Positions 37,416-46,348 of a DNA stretch of 64,000 bases are shown in pieces. The DNA comes from Pseudomonas sp. ANT_H4 (GTDB lineage: Bacteria > Pseudomonadota > Gammaproteobacteria > Pseudomonadales > Pseudomonadaceae). The DNA lies in assembly GCF_008369295.1 (NCBI RefSeq), contig NZ_VOBG01000008.1, positions 124,001 through 188,000 of the forward strand, read 5' to 3'. Made by a program: the position numbers and the translations under genes. The notes under the pieces were generated by a model that saw only the letters and a list, made by a program, of their open reading frames with translations, was not told the origin of the DNA and made no database searches. Every line of letters starts with the position of its first letter. Within the stretch, counting starts at the first letter, position 1.

Positions 37416-37738
37416 TTTTTATACCTCATCACCAACAGCCGAAACTGTATGGTCGAGCCGATATTATCTGCCTCTCTCGGATTTCTTGATCTAACCGTAA
37501 CGGAGCCTACTGCGACAGACTGAAAAGGCATTGCGCTGTTGGCGTAATTATTGGCAGCAGGTTGAGTGGGAAGAATCACAGCCACGCAATTAGATGGATT
37601 GAAACCCGCAATTGGGACGGTTATGACGCTCCCGGCCGAAAGCTGGTACAGCGCGTTATGCATAACCTGGTAAGTAAAACTATCTGTATCCAGCTGTAGA
37701 GCCGCTGCTGGGCTCCATGTTCTTGCGCCATAGATCAT
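37412..37738 (-). CDS. Small protein between J and the fibre genes
   Basis: The 108-residue protein begins MIYGARTWSPAAALQLD and resembles the next gene downstream in starting with a short MxYG segment; the two may be related modules. It overlaps the stop codon of the J-like gene by one base (TAATG). The function is unknown, and a tail-tip role is inferred from position. Confidence 0.55.
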   Translation of the reverse strand: MIYGARTWSPAAALQLDTDSFTYQVMHNALYQLSAGSVITVPIAGFNPSNCVAVILPTQPAANNYANSAMPFQSVAVGSVTVRSRNPREADNIGSTIQFRLLVMRYKN

Positions 37739-40700
37739 TACGAAAGTCTCCCCACCAGGACTCGCCTAACTTCATTGCCGTCGTACACGGCAAGACCATC
37801 GTTGTTGAGTAGTGACGACCCGCCGGTACCAGCACTGCGAAGCGTGAATGTGCCTGCCTTCACGTTGATCTCCAGCAGAGGGCGGCCTTTTGAATCCACG
37901 GCCTCAGACCGCAACGTCATCCCCAGGATTATTTCCTGAATGAACGCCGTGTTGATCACTGCCTGATTGATGAAGACCTGTCCGCCGCTTACCACAAACG
38001 GGGTGATCAGTTGGCCGCTCACCTCATCGACAATGGCGAAGCGTTGAGCGAACGCGATGATCTCCGATGTGTCGCCGTCGGAGCCCAGAGAAAGCCCAGC
38101 CATCACCTTCTTGCCGCCGGAAGTGGTTTCGACTTTGAGCGTTTTCATGGCCGTGACCTTGCCGTCGGTCTCGGTCAGGACTCGGTTGGTCTCCTGGATC
38201 GCTGCCGTGTTTTGGCCTGAGGTTGCCTGAACAGTTTCAACCTTTTCAGCCAAAGCCTTATCCGCATTGGCCAACGCAGTCGTTTCAGACTTGAAGGCCG
38301 CTTCATTGCTGGTAACCTTGGCCCCCATCGTCGTGACCCTTTCAGCCAAGGCCGAGGTGGCTGTTGCAGAGGCCGTGGACACGTCGAGAATGCTCGCGGC
38401 GTTCTGCCCTACCTTGGCTTCCAGCCCGTCGGACCTGACGGACTGTGCAAAGTCGCGCTCTGCAATAGCAGACATCAAAGACCAGGCTCCTGCAGATGAA
38501 GTGCTGTCGCCCGCGCTGCCCTCCTCTGAACCCGCAGAGTCAGATTTCACCAACGCATAAACCCCGTCCAGCTTCTCAGCGGTAGCCGTGACCTTGCCAT
38601 CCACTTCCTCGATAGAGGCCTTGTTCTTGCTGATCTCCAGAGCCATGGCCGCGTTGGTTTCGGCGATGGTGCCCAAGTTGAACCAGTAGTTGGCATTTGG
38701 CGGTGTGGTGTTGATCGGTACCGCGGTGGTGGCCTGGAACAGTTGCTGCCCTACTCGCACCATGTCGCCCTTGGCGTAGGTCTTTGTGGGCACATACTCC
38801 AGAGCGTCGACTACTTCCGAGATCAGGTCTTCCAGCTCCTGCTTGGCCTGTTCCAGACGATCGTTAACCGAGCCAGGACCGTCGCCGGTGATCAGGTCGA
38901 TCTCTTCGCGCAGGCTTTGGTACAGCGCCCCCTTCCCGATTTTGTCCGCAAAGTACTTGTCGTACTCGGTCTGATCCGAACTCGCCCGGCCATTGACTGC
39001 CCCAGGAATGGGGAAGAAAGGCCCAACGTTGCCGGTACGATCCACCAGGCGCGCCCAGAAGAAGAACTGAGCGCCCGCCGAGAGCGACTGCATGCGGTAG
39101 TCAGCTTGCGGATACGCCAGGTCGGCCAGCTTGGTCGCCGCCCCCAGATCGTTCGCCGGGCCATACCAAAGCTCGGTGCGCTGGGTATCCTCTGCACCTG
39201 GTGGAAAGCCCCACTTGATGCCGATGCCGAACAGCTCGCTGCTGGTGGTCAGGAACGCCACCGCCGGCGGCAGGCCGACCTTCCCTTCAAGATTGGTCAG
39301 GTTGGAGCTCTTCCAGATCGACGAGATCTCGAAGGCGCTCACTGACCGAACCCGGGCCACGTAGGCGCCCGAGTAAATGCCAGTGACGTCGACGCTGGTC
39401 GAACCGGTGCGCTGCACCTTGATCCAGTTGCCACTGTCCTTACGCCACTCCACGTCATAGGCGACCGCGCCGGTCACAGCGGGCCACGAGATGTTCATGG
39501 TGCTGATCGCCAGCCCCTGGTCCACGGAGTAATTCGACGTAATGTCTACGCTCGCCGGCGCCGGTACGACGGTGATCGGCACAACGCTGATTGGGCGTTC
39601 TTCCAGGCGCGCGCCGGTGTCGATGTGCGCGAATTTGCTTGGGTCGTACTGCACGGCCGAGATCTCGAACACGCCAGGCTCCGGCCGGGCCACGCTTACC
39701 ACGCGGTACAGCGGGATCGCCAGATCGTCGGCATCCAATGCCCACACCAGTTCTGGTTCGGGCATAACCGAATAGGCAACGGTCACGGTGACCTGGCGGC
39801 CGCTGACCAATTGCACGGTGCGCCCCTCACACTTGCCGTCGGGCAGATTGAGGATCAGCCGGTCGCCGGGCTTGGCCTGGGTATCACGGTCCAGTGTGAT
39901 GACCTTGCCGTTCACCGCCGAGATACGCCCGCCCACCGGCCGACCGGCCAGGAGTTCGTCGGCGATCGGGATCACGTAGCCAGGCAGCGGGATACGCCCG
40001 TCGAGGCCGACCTTGAAGGTAACGGCCCGGTCCTTGGAGTTGGTGAGCAGTGCCCACTTACCGCGGCGCTGCGCCTCGGATTCTCGGGTGCAGCCGATGG
40101 CGCTGATTTCCAGCGGGTTGTCGCCGTAGCGGCGCTGAAGCTTGGCATCCGTAACGGCAGTGACGTCGGTGTCGTAGTTGTTCGCCGGGTTGTCGTAGCT
40201 GATCAGCGCGCGGCTGTACCGGGTGCGCTCCGACGCACTCGAGTAGGTGAACTTGCCGTCGATCACGTTCGCCCGGGTGTAGGCGAAGTCGAAATCAGTG
40301 GCGCGCGGCATGTCCGACAGCGTGAACACCTGGCCCTGGGCCCAGTAGGTCATGCCCCGGTAGATCGCCGAGATGTCGCGTAGCAGCGACCAGGCATCAG
40401 CCTTGCTCTGCAGGTTCAGGTTGCAGATAAAGCGCGGCTCCTGGCCGCCCTTCCCGTCCGGCACCAGTTGGTCGCAGTACTGAGAGATCCTGTAGAGCTC
40501 CCACTTGTCTACCATCCACGGTTTGATGCGACGGCCCAGGCCGAAGCGGTCGGCCGTGGTGATGTCGTAGGTCATCCAAACAGCGTTGTCAGTCCAAGCC
40601 TGTTTGAAGGTGCCGTCCCAGATCCCGGTATACGAGCGCGACACAGGGTCGTAGTTGCTCGGCACCTGCATCTTCTTCAGCTTAGTCTCGACAGTCACGG

Positions 40701-41430
40701 CCGGAATGCTGCGGAACTGCTCGGCCGAAAATTCGATGTAGAGCAGCGCGGTGTTCGGATAGCGGATCTTGGCGTCAATCACCTCAGTGAAGCCAGCGAT
40801 CTGCATCGTGTCCGAGATTTTGTTGTTGTTCTGGTTTATGGTCACCCGGGTAATACGCATCAGCCAGCCGGTGGTGGCCCTGGGCAAATCGATACGGCGG
40901 GTGCGCTCGTAAAGGCTGGTGGTCTTGCCGTCGACCGCCTCACTCAACACCTGCTGGTAGGCACCGCCGTCAGTGGCTAGCTCAACTTTGTACACGATCC
41001 GGTAACCGTTGATGTTGCCGCTGGCATCCACAGACTGGAGCGCCGGCCAAGCAAAACGCACGCGCACAGCCGAAAGCTGGATGTTGGTGATTGCCCGAAC
41101 CCACGGTGTGCCGCTGCGCAGCTCGGTACTGATGGTGGTTTCGTTCTCGATCGAGGGGATGCCCTGGATATAGGTCTGATCTACCGCCCCGGTGCGCCAC
41201 TCCCACTTCACGTTCGGGAAGTTCATATTGCCCTGGGGGTCTTGCAGGGGGGTGTTGTCGAGGTAGATGTCGCGCGCGGTGGGCGTGCCTTCGAACTCAC
41301 CCTCCCCGATGGCGATCAGCATCTTGGCGATAGCGACCGAGCGCAGGCTGTCGGGGGCTTCCGTTGGCGTTTTTGGTTTCTCTTCGCCGCCCTTGGCACC
41401 GTGGATGTCGATTTTGCGTGCTGCGCCCAT
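37738..41430 (-). CDS. Tail-tip (J-type host specificity) protein
   Basis: The 1230-residue protein begins MGAARKIDIHGAKGGEEKPK. The N-terminal two thirds match lambda gpJ-type tip proteins (SLRSVAIAKMLIAIGEGEFE, then fibronectin-like repeats), and the C-terminal part is coiled-coil rich (residues 930-1170). It forms the central tip that contacts the host. GGAGG lies 6 bases before the ATG at 41430. The frame is open further upstream, but that stretch is not protein-like and contains the hairpin cassette. Confidence 0.88.
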   Translation of the reverse strand: MGAARKIDIHGAKGGEEKPKTPTEAPDSLRSVAIAKMLIAIGEGEFEGTPTARDIYLDNTPLQDPQGNMNFPNVKWEWRTGAVDQTYIQGIPSIENETTISTELRSGTPWVRAITNIQLSAVRVRFAWPALQSVDASGNINGYRIVYKVELATDGGAYQQVLSEAVDGKTTSLYERTRRIDLPRATTGWLMRITRVTINQNNNKISDTMQIAGFTEVIDAKIRYPNTALLYIEFSAEQFRSIPAVTVETKLKKMQVPSNYDPVSRSYTGIWDGTFKQAWTDNAVWMTYDITTADRFGLGRRIKPWMVDKWELYRISQYCDQLVPDGKGGQEPRFICNLNLQSKADAWSLLRDISAIYRGMTYWAQGQVFTLSDMPRATDFDFAYTRANVIDGKFTYSSASERTRYSRALISYDNPANNYDTDVTAVTDAKLQRRYGDNPLEISAIGCTRESEAQRRGKWALLTNSKDRAVTFKVGLDGRIPLPGYVIPIADELLAGRPVGGRISAVNGKVITLDRDTQAKPGDRLILNLPDGKCEGRTVQLVSGRQVTVTVAYSVMPEPELVWALDADDLAIPLYRVVSVARPEPGVFEISAVQYDPSKFAHIDTGARLEERPISVVPITVVPAPASVDITSNYSVDQGLAISTMNISWPAVTGAVAYDVEWRKDSGNWIKVQRTGSTSVDVTGIYSGAYVARVRSVSAFEISSIWKSSNLTNLEGKVGLPPAVAFLTTSSELFGIGIKWGFPPGAEDTQRTELWYGPANDLGAATKLADLAYPQADYRMQSLSAGAQFFFWARLVDRTGNVGPFFPIPGAVNGRASSDQTEYDKYFADKIGKGALYQSLREEIDLITGDGPGSVNDRLEQAKQELEDLISEVVDALEYVPTKTYAKGDMVRVGQQLFQATTAVPINTTPPNANYWFNLGTIAETNAAMALEISKNKASIEEVDGKVTATAEKLDGVYALVKSDSAGSEEGSAGDSTSSAGAWSLMSAIAERDFAQSVRSDGLEAKVGQNAASILDVSTASATATSALAERVTTMGAKVTSNEAAFKSETTALANADKALAEKVETVQATSGQNTAAIQETNRVLTETDGKVTAMKTLKVETTSGGKKVMAGLSLGSDGDTSEIIAFAQRFAIVDEVSGQLITPFVVSGGQVFINQAVINTAFIQEIILGMTLRSEAVDSKGRPLLEINVKAGTFTLRSAGTGGSSLLNNDGLAVYDGNEVRRVLVGRLS

Positions 41431-41446
41431 GCTTTCCTCCAGGCAA

Positions 41447-41469
41447 TAAAAAACCGCCTCGTGGACGGT
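41447..41469 (-). terminator. Hairpin before the J-like start codon
   Basis: ACCG-CC and GG-a-CGGT pair around TCGT, followed on the minus strand by TTTTTTATTGCCTGGAGG and the ATG. It carries the same GCCTGGAG linker as other late genes. Confidence 0.5.
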
Positions 41470-41609
41470 ATGGGTATCTGTACAGCGTGGATGAAACTCC
41501 AGTAGCGCCATTGGATGCCGGAGTAGTAGCGTTGCGCCTCCAACGAACTGCCGCAGTCCGTTGACCGCAAGCCCATGGACTTGGGCGTAAATGAAACAGG
41601 AGGTTAATT

Positions 41610-41804
41610 TTGAACGATGAAAAAGCCTGGGCGGATCTCGGCAGGCACCTGCAAAGCATCGCCGACAAAACGCCAAGCGGAAAACTCCCTCACGAACTGT
41701 ACGATGTGACTCAATCGTTCAAGATCGTGCTCAACAATCTTGAGCAGCGCGTGAAGAAGTTAGAGCAGGCGCTGCGGACAGCCAATATCGACATTCCGCA
41801 GTAA
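41610..41804 (+). CDS. Plus-strand small gene inside the tail operon (moron-like)
   Basis: The 64-residue protein (starting NDEKAWADLGRHLQSIADK after a TTG start) has a heptad-rich second half (VLNNLEQRVKKLEQALR) suggesting a coiled coil. AGGAGG lies six bases before the TTG. It is the only plus-strand gene among the late genes, between J and I. This is typical of a moron, an added gene with its own expression. No clear promoter was identified. The function is unknown. Confidence 0.55.
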   Translation: MNDEKAWADLGRHLQSIADKTPSGKLPHELYDVTQSFKIVLNNLEQRVKKLEQALRTANIDIPQ

Positions 41805-41819
41805 ATGGCGCGACCAGGT

Positions 41820-42017
41820 CTAGGCCTGGTCAACCTTGAAGTAAATCTGAGTCTCATCTGTGGCACCGATCACGCCTTGATGGCAAACCATGTCGATTGC
41901 ACCAGCGTCGAAGATCGTCTCGTCTCCATATTTATTGCGCAGGGCCGCGATCAGCTCATCCTTGGTGAGTGAAAAGCGCTCGGTGCGGAAATGCGTAACT
42001 TTGATAACTTTGGTCAT
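41820..42017 (-). CDS. Small phage protein between J and I
   Basis: The 65-residue protein begins MTKVIKVTHFRTERFSLTKD and looks like a compact alpha/beta protein. AGGAGA lies before the ATG at 42017; the longer open frame overlaps the I-like gene and is not needed. It converges tail-to-tail on the plus-strand gene, with an imperfect hairpin (41812-41831) at the junction. No family recognised. Confidence 0.6.
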   Translation of the reverse strand: MTKVIKVTHFRTERFSLTKDELIAALRNKYGDETIFDAGAIDMVCHQGVIGATDETQIYFKVDQA

Positions 42018-42054
42018 TTGTGTCTCCTGCGGCAATGCCGCTGATTTAGTTGGG

Positions 42055-42651
42055 TTACATCTGGTCTTCGGCATAGATGGCGGCACTGATGATCGCCCCA
42101 CCCACCCGCCGCTTGCCGTAGCAGAGCGGTACCGGGTTACCGGATGCCGTGGTGTTCTTAGCGCTGCCGAAGGCATAGCCAGGCGTGTTCTCTGGCGCGG
42201 CACTGGTTTTGAGGCCGCCAGCTTGGGGGCTGAGCATCTGGATGACGCCGCCGGCGACAAGGCCAATACCGGCGCCAATGAGCGGAGTGCCGAACGGCGT
42301 TGCTGAAAAAATGACACCGACGACTATCAGGATCGCGCCGACGATCGTTTGAAGGACTCCCCCCCGCTTGCTGCCCACCACCACTGGCGCAATGCGAATA
42401 TCACCGGCACCGTTGTAGGTCAGTTCCTTCTCGCCGATGTTGCGCTTATCGCGAAAAACTGCGAATTCAAGCCCTCGTGACTTAGCGTTCGAAAGGAAGC
42501 GCTCGAAGCCCGGGATCTGGACGCAGAGCGCCTTGATGGCCTCAGCCGGTGAATTCACCGCAAGCCTGAAAGTTTTCCCGAACTGGCGGAGTTGCCCATA
42601 CAGGCGAATCGTTGTCATCGGTTGGTAGTTGATCGCTGAAGCCTGCATCAT
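42055..42651 (-). CDS. Tail assembly protein I-like
   Basis: The 198-residue protein has an N-terminal beta-grasp-like part (TIRLYGQLRQFGKTFRLAV) and a hydrophobic Gly-rich central segment (TIVGAILIVVGVIFSATPFG, about residues 102-121), as in lambda gpI. The C-terminal part (GNPVPLCYGKRRVGG) matches the family. Position between K and J fits. AGGAG lies just before paired ATG codons. Confidence 0.82.
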   Translation of the reverse strand: MMQASAINYQPMTTIRLYGQLRQFGKTFRLAVNSPAEAIKALCVQIPGFERFLSNAKSRGLEFAVFRDKRNIGEKELTYNGAGDIRIAPVVVGSKRGGVLQTIVGAILIVVGVIFSATPFGTPLIGAGIGLVAGGVIQMLSPQAGGLKTSAAPENTPGYAFGSAKNTTASGNPVPLCYGKRRVGGAIISAAIYAEDQM

Positions 42652-42665
42652 TTTCTCCTGGCATG

Positions 42666-42689
42666 AAAAAGCCGCCCGGAGGCGGCTTT
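42666..42689 (-). terminator. Hairpin before the I-like start codon
   Basis: AAAGCCGCC and GGCGGCTTT (42668-42676 with 42681-42689) pair perfectly around CGGA and are followed on the minus strand by TT, CATGCCAGGAG and the ATG. Confidence 0.65.
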
Positions 42690-42703
42690 ATGATTTTCGT
42701 TTT

Positions 42704-43126
42704 TCAGTTGTAGTCGACGTAGGGACCAATGTAGAAGCCGGCCATGTCGCCGCTGATGCGGTATAGGCTTTCTTTGCCGGGCTGCACCGCGGCTGCGATG
42801 GTGCGAATTGCAGCGCCTGCGCACAGACCTGATCCGGCAAGGCCGGCGCCGAGGCTTGGTGAGCCTGGCGGAAGGTAAAAGGTAGCCCGCTGACCGGGGC
42901 CAATTTTCGCAGCCTTGCGCCCGTCTACATAGACGACGATATCGCAGCCTGAACCAACAGCACCGGAGTCGCGCACAACCGTGACCTTCCCGCTTTCACC
43001 GGCCGGCTTTGTCTGGAAGGCATAAACCTCATCCGACGGCACCGGCTTCGCATCCCTCACTGAAATCGCAGATGAGGCACACCCCGCCAGCATCGCCACC
43101 GCTACCGCCGCTATCAAAATCCGCAT
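42704..43126 (-). CDS. Phage-encoded lipoprotein (moron candidate)
   Basis: The 140-residue protein has a signal with lipobox (AMLAGC). After it comes SSAISVRDAKPVPSDEVY, then a Gly-rich stretch. Gene position (between the K-like and I-like tail genes) is unusual for a structural protein. Lipoproteins at such sites often alter the host surface or block superinfection. GAGGATC precedes the ATG at 43126. The role is inferred. Confidence 0.6.
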   Translation of the reverse strand: MRILIAAVAVAMLAGCASSAISVRDAKPVPSDEVYAFQTKPAGESGKVTVVRDSGAVGSGCDIVVYVDGRKAAKIGPGQRATFYLPPGSPSLGAGLAGSGLCAGAAIRTIAAAVQPGKESLYRISGDMAGFYIGPYVDYN

Positions 43127-43184
43127 GATCGATCCTCGTCCTGAAAGTGGCGACTGTATCACCCTGCATCATGGCAGCGAATAA

Positions 43185-43817
43185 TCAGGCTCTTTTCGCG
43201 CCTGGCGTAACCATCAGCGCTTCTTGTGGCGACCACCCAGCATTAACTCTGTCCAGAAGCGTCGTTTTGTTGATGCCCGTGCGCTCTGCCCATTCGGAGA
43301 TACAGAGCGATTCTCCAAGGTGTGTCATCACTCTGTTTGTGCGCTTATTTCTTGCCTGCTCAAGCGGTGTAGCCCAGCGACAATTATCCTTGCAGTAGTC
43401 GCCATCAACATCTCGCCGATCAAGCGTAGTTCCAGCCGGCCGCTCACCCATATCCTCAATAAAATTCAAAAAGTCAGACCATCTATCGCAAAACCGAATT
43501 CCGCGACCGCCGTAGTTTGAATATTCGACGTCAGCAGGATTTAGACATCTAGCCTTCATGGACGACCAAGTCTTGTACAGGGGATTTTTCTTGACCTTGT
43601 GTGGCGCGGCATCAGCGTTTCTGGCGGCCAACATCTCGCGCTTGATACATCCGCATGAGGATGTGTTGCCATTCCTAAGGCTGGGGGTGATCACATCGAC
43701 CACGCCACCACAATCGCATACACAAGACCACTTGCTAGACGCACCAGTACGTGCCGCCTCTGTTGTTACCACTAGCCGGCCAAATCTATGACCGGACAAA
43801 TCAAGTTTTGCTGGCAT
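43185..43817 (-). CDS. Zinc-ribbon plus AP2/HNH-like protein, endonuclease-like insertion 1
   Basis: The 210-residue protein begins with LDLSGHRFGRLVV and a cysteine cluster (CVCDCGG ... SSCGC). A central block then reads YGGRGIRFCDRW ... LDRRDVDGDYCKDNCRW, and a C-terminal helix-turn-helix-like stretch (CISEWAERTGINKTTLLDR) ends it. This architecture is seen in free-standing phage genes thought to be homing-type endonucleases. A second copy with the same blocks lies at 44704. GAGGTG precedes the ATG at 43817. Confidence 0.6.
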   Translation of the reverse strand: MPAKLDLSGHRFGRLVVTTEAARTGASSKWSCVCDCGGVVDVITPSLRNGNTSSCGCIKREMLAARNADAAPHKVKKNPLYKTWSSMKARCLNPADVEYSNYGGRGIRFCDRWSDFLNFIEDMGERPAGTTLDRRDVDGDYCKDNCRWATPLEQARNKRTNRVMTHLGESLCISEWAERTGINKTTLLDRVNAGWSPQEALMVTPGAKRA

Positions 43818-43908
43818 ATCGAACACCTCTATCCGATCCCCCCGTATGGAAGCGCGGCAGGCACGGAGGTAAGTGCTTTTCGACTGGCCAGTCTAGCCAC
43901 CTGGATAA

Positions 43909-44664
43909 TTATACAGCCTTTTCATGGCGCAATATGTATCTGGTGCGCAGTGCCCAAGGCCCGCCGAAGACAATGATTTCCGACGGCCTGCCGTAAAGGT
44001 GGTGCAGCAGGAACGGGCCGGGGCCGAAAGCGCCCGAATCTTCACCAGGCAATGCCGGATCTGTGCCGAGGTAAACCCCAGCGTGGTTCGGGTGAACTGT
44101 CCGGCCCACATGCATAACGATCAGATCGCCGCGCTGCGGTCGGTCGACGCGTACAAAGCCGGCAGCCTCGTAGTTCGCCTCGTACAGGCTGGCGTTCTCG
44201 GCACTCTCCCACCAGCCATCTGTGCGCTGGAAGGCTTCGAATTCCAGACCCCATTCGCGCTGGTACCACTCGGCACAAATACCCCAACAGTCCCAAACCC
44301 CATGAACAAATGGGCGATTGAGCAGCGGCGTGCTGCCAGTTGGCGTGATCGTGCGCATGTCGCCCTCGGGCCAGGACAGAATGTGCCAGGGCAAGGCCGT
44401 GGCCTCGCACATCGCCAAGTCATGCGGCGATGGCCTGCTGGTGGCGTCAGGGTGCGAGTGAACGATCCCGATCACCTCGCCCAAATCTTCCGCCGCAGCG
44501 TAATCCTCGGGATCGAGCCGAAACTCTTCGTTTGGCTCCGTGGCGATGTTCCGGCATGGGAAGTACTTCTGCGCGCGCCCTGTGGCCAACAACAGCCCGC
44601 AGCACTCACGGGGATAATCCGCTGCCGCGTGCGCCTGGATGGCAGTGATGATGTGTTTTCGCAT
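43909..44664 (-). CDS. Tail assembly protein K-like (JAMM plus NlpC/P60)
   Basis: The 251-residue protein fuses a JAMM metalloprotease-like domain (Glu20, GIVHSHPDATSRPSPHDLA with His69, His71, Ser79, Asp82) to an NlpC/P60 cysteine peptidase domain (GVWDCWGIC, Cys126; later PNHAGVYLG). This is the gpK layout of lambda-like tails and is thought to process tip or cell-wall material. It lies between the two endonuclease-like insertions. Confidence 0.9.
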   Translation of the reverse strand: MRKHIITAIQAHAAADYPRECCGLLLATGRAQKYFPCRNIATEPNEEFRLDPEDYAAAEDLGEVIGIVHSHPDATSRPSPHDLAMCEATALPWHILSWPEGDMRTITPTGSTPLLNRPFVHGVWDCWGICAEWYQREWGLEFEAFQRTDGWWESAENASLYEANYEAAGFVRVDRPQRGDLIVMHVGRTVHPNHAGVYLGTDPALPGEDSGAFGPGPFLLHHLYGRPSEIIVFGGPWALRTRYILRHEKAV

Positions 44665-44681
44665 TATTCGCGCCCACTAAA

Positions 44682-44701
44682 AAGGGCGCCGTGGCGCCCT
44701 T
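44682..44701 (-). terminator. Hairpin before the K-like start codon
   Basis: AAGGGCGCC and GGCGCCCTT pair perfectly (44682-44690 with 44693-44701) around GT and are followed on the minus strand by further T residues. Confidence 0.7.
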
Positions 44702-44703
44702 GG

Positions 44704-45480
44704 TTAAGCTGATAATTTTCTGGATCGAGGAGGTGCCAGTAGCGCACCACCAACAACTCCAGACTTCACCCTGTTGCGCATCGTCGCCTGCGTCACGCCG
44801 GCGATCTTCGCCCACTCAACTAGAGTTCTCTCTTCGCCATCGATAAACAGCGTTGCGTTATGTGCGCGAACTGGCTTTGAGGCAGCCTCATCAGGCGTCA
44901 TTCCGGCATTGAGGCGGTTGTAGAACGTTGATTCTTTTATGCCGGCCTCACGCCAAACACTAGCGATATGCCTCTGACTACCAAGGCGCGTGACAATGGC
45001 ATTATTCCGCTTGTGCTCGCCCTGGCCGAGCGCATCAGTCCATCGGCAGTTTCCTGGCTCGTAATCGCCATTCTCATCAAGCCGGTCGATGCTCTGGCCT
45101 TTTGCCTTCGGCCCCATACCTGCAACGAAACCAGCCAAGTCTCGCCATTCATCACAGACTTGAATGCCCCGGCCTCCATAATCCTTGAAATCTTTGGAGT
45201 TGGAGTTGTAGCAGCGATCAATCATCGCCTTCCATGTGCCGTAGGCGGAGTGCCTATGTAGCCCGTGGGTGGTGTGTGTTTCCTTTACGCGCATCCTCAT
45301 GAAGCAGCCGCAAGACACCTGCACGCCACATACGAGCGCAGATCTTTGGACGACTCGAGAATTGCCGCATACACACTGGCAGTTCCAAAGACTGACCCTA
45401 TAGGGCCTATCATTTGGCGCTTCGCTGATCACCGTGAGCCTGCCGAACTGCAAGCCTACCAAATTTTTTGGGTATTTCAT
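44704..45480 (-). CDS. Zinc-ribbon plus AP2/HNH-like protein, endonuclease-like insertion 2
   Basis: The 258-residue protein has the same blocks as the protein at 43185: LVGLQFGRLTVISEA, a Cys cluster (CQCVCGN ... SCGC), YGGRGIQVCDEW, and SIDRLDENGDYEPGNCRW. It then has two helix-turn-helix-like segments (HIASVWREAGIKESTFYNR and TLVEWAKIAGVTQATMRNR) instead of one. It interrupts the L-to-K tail order. The start could also be a TTG six bases upstream. Probably a free-standing homing-type endonuclease; activity is inferred. Confidence 0.6.
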   Translation of the reverse strand: MKYPKNLVGLQFGRLTVISEAPNDRPYRVSLWNCQCVCGNSRVVQRSALVCGVQVSCGCFMRMRVKETHTTHGLHRHSAYGTWKAMIDRCYNSNSKDFKDYGGRGIQVCDEWRDLAGFVAGMGPKAKGQSIDRLDENGDYEPGNCRWTDALGQGEHKRNNAIVTRLGSQRHIASVWREAGIKESTFYNRLNAGMTPDEAASKPVRAHNATLFIDGEERTLVEWAKIAGVTQATMRNRVKSGVVGGALLAPPRSRKLSA

Positions 45481-45584
45481 CTTCAAATCACACCCCTAAA
45501 GCGTGAGACCTAACTGGATAGGAGTGGCAGGTCGGTTAGGTGCCGACTTTTCGGGTTGCATGCCCTAGCCACAAGGATATTCTA

Positions 45585-46337
45585 CTACGATCTGGACACG
45601 AGGCTCACTGCAGGAAATCCCCCGAATCCCAATTCTTCGTTCTCGCCGAAGCGCAACTTGCAGGACGACAGGCAGCCTTTGCACTGATCCTTGGCAGGGT
45701 CATCCGTGGGGTTGTCCTCGTCATCGAACATGGCCGCGCCGGTATAGCCACAGTCCGGCCCCCGGTAGCCGTTTGTCATGCTCCAGTGGCAAAACGTCGT
45801 CATTTGGCGGCCGGGCAACCCGTGGTTGTCGATCTCGCCCGGGGAAGACAGCTCCCAAACCACAGACTCACTGTCCTCACTGGTTTTCTGGTCGATGTAC
45901 CAGATCTCCAGCGCTTCCTGCGTCGGGTCTGCAGTCGGGTTGCCGTCGGGGAAGTTGGCCGCGTCCAGGTACTGGGCCAGGGTCTCGCGAACCGTCAGCT
46001 TGAACTTGAGCATGTCCTCAAAGGCCAGGCACAGCGCCGTGACGCGCCCATTGATGTTGCCGGCGGCGAACGTCGGTCTCGTGGCCGTACCGTCGCTGCC
46101 AGAGGCGATACCTTCGATCTGTACGGGCCAAGCCGCGTATTCCTCGCCCTGCCACCAAATCGACTTGGCCGGCAGATCCTCTTCCGAATGCTCGTAGGCC
46201 AGCAGTTCTTCCGGCGTATGCGGAATGGCGTGTCCGTGGAAGCGCAGGTAATCCGCGCCGTACTCGGTCCCGTCAATTTCGAACAGGCGAATCTCGGCGC
46301 CGGGCTCCAGTTTCTGGATGTCCGCGATCAGTGCCAT
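45585..46337 (-). CDS. Minor tail protein L-like
   Basis: The 250-residue protein contains four conserved cysteines near the C terminus (CHWSMTN, PDCGYTG, KDQCKGCLSSCK), the iron-sulphur-binding pattern of gpL, plus the LADIQKLEPG-type N terminus. It follows the M-like gene by 11 bases. It belongs to the tail-tip complex. The 104-base gap to the next gene holds nothing clear. Confidence 0.85.
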   Translation of the reverse strand: MALIADIQKLEPGAEIRLFEIDGTEYGADYLRFHGHAIPHTPEELLAYEHSEEDLPAKSIWWQGEEYAAWPVQIEGIASGSDGTATRPTFAAGNINGRVTALCLAFEDMLKFKLTVRETLAQYLDAANFPDGNPTADPTQEALEIWYIDQKTSEDSESVVWELSSPGEIDNHGLPGRQMTTFCHWSMTNGYRGPDCGYTGAAMFDDEDNPTDDPAKDQCKGCLSSCKLRFGENEELGFGGFPAVSLVSRS

Positions 46338-46348
46338 ATGGGGTTATC

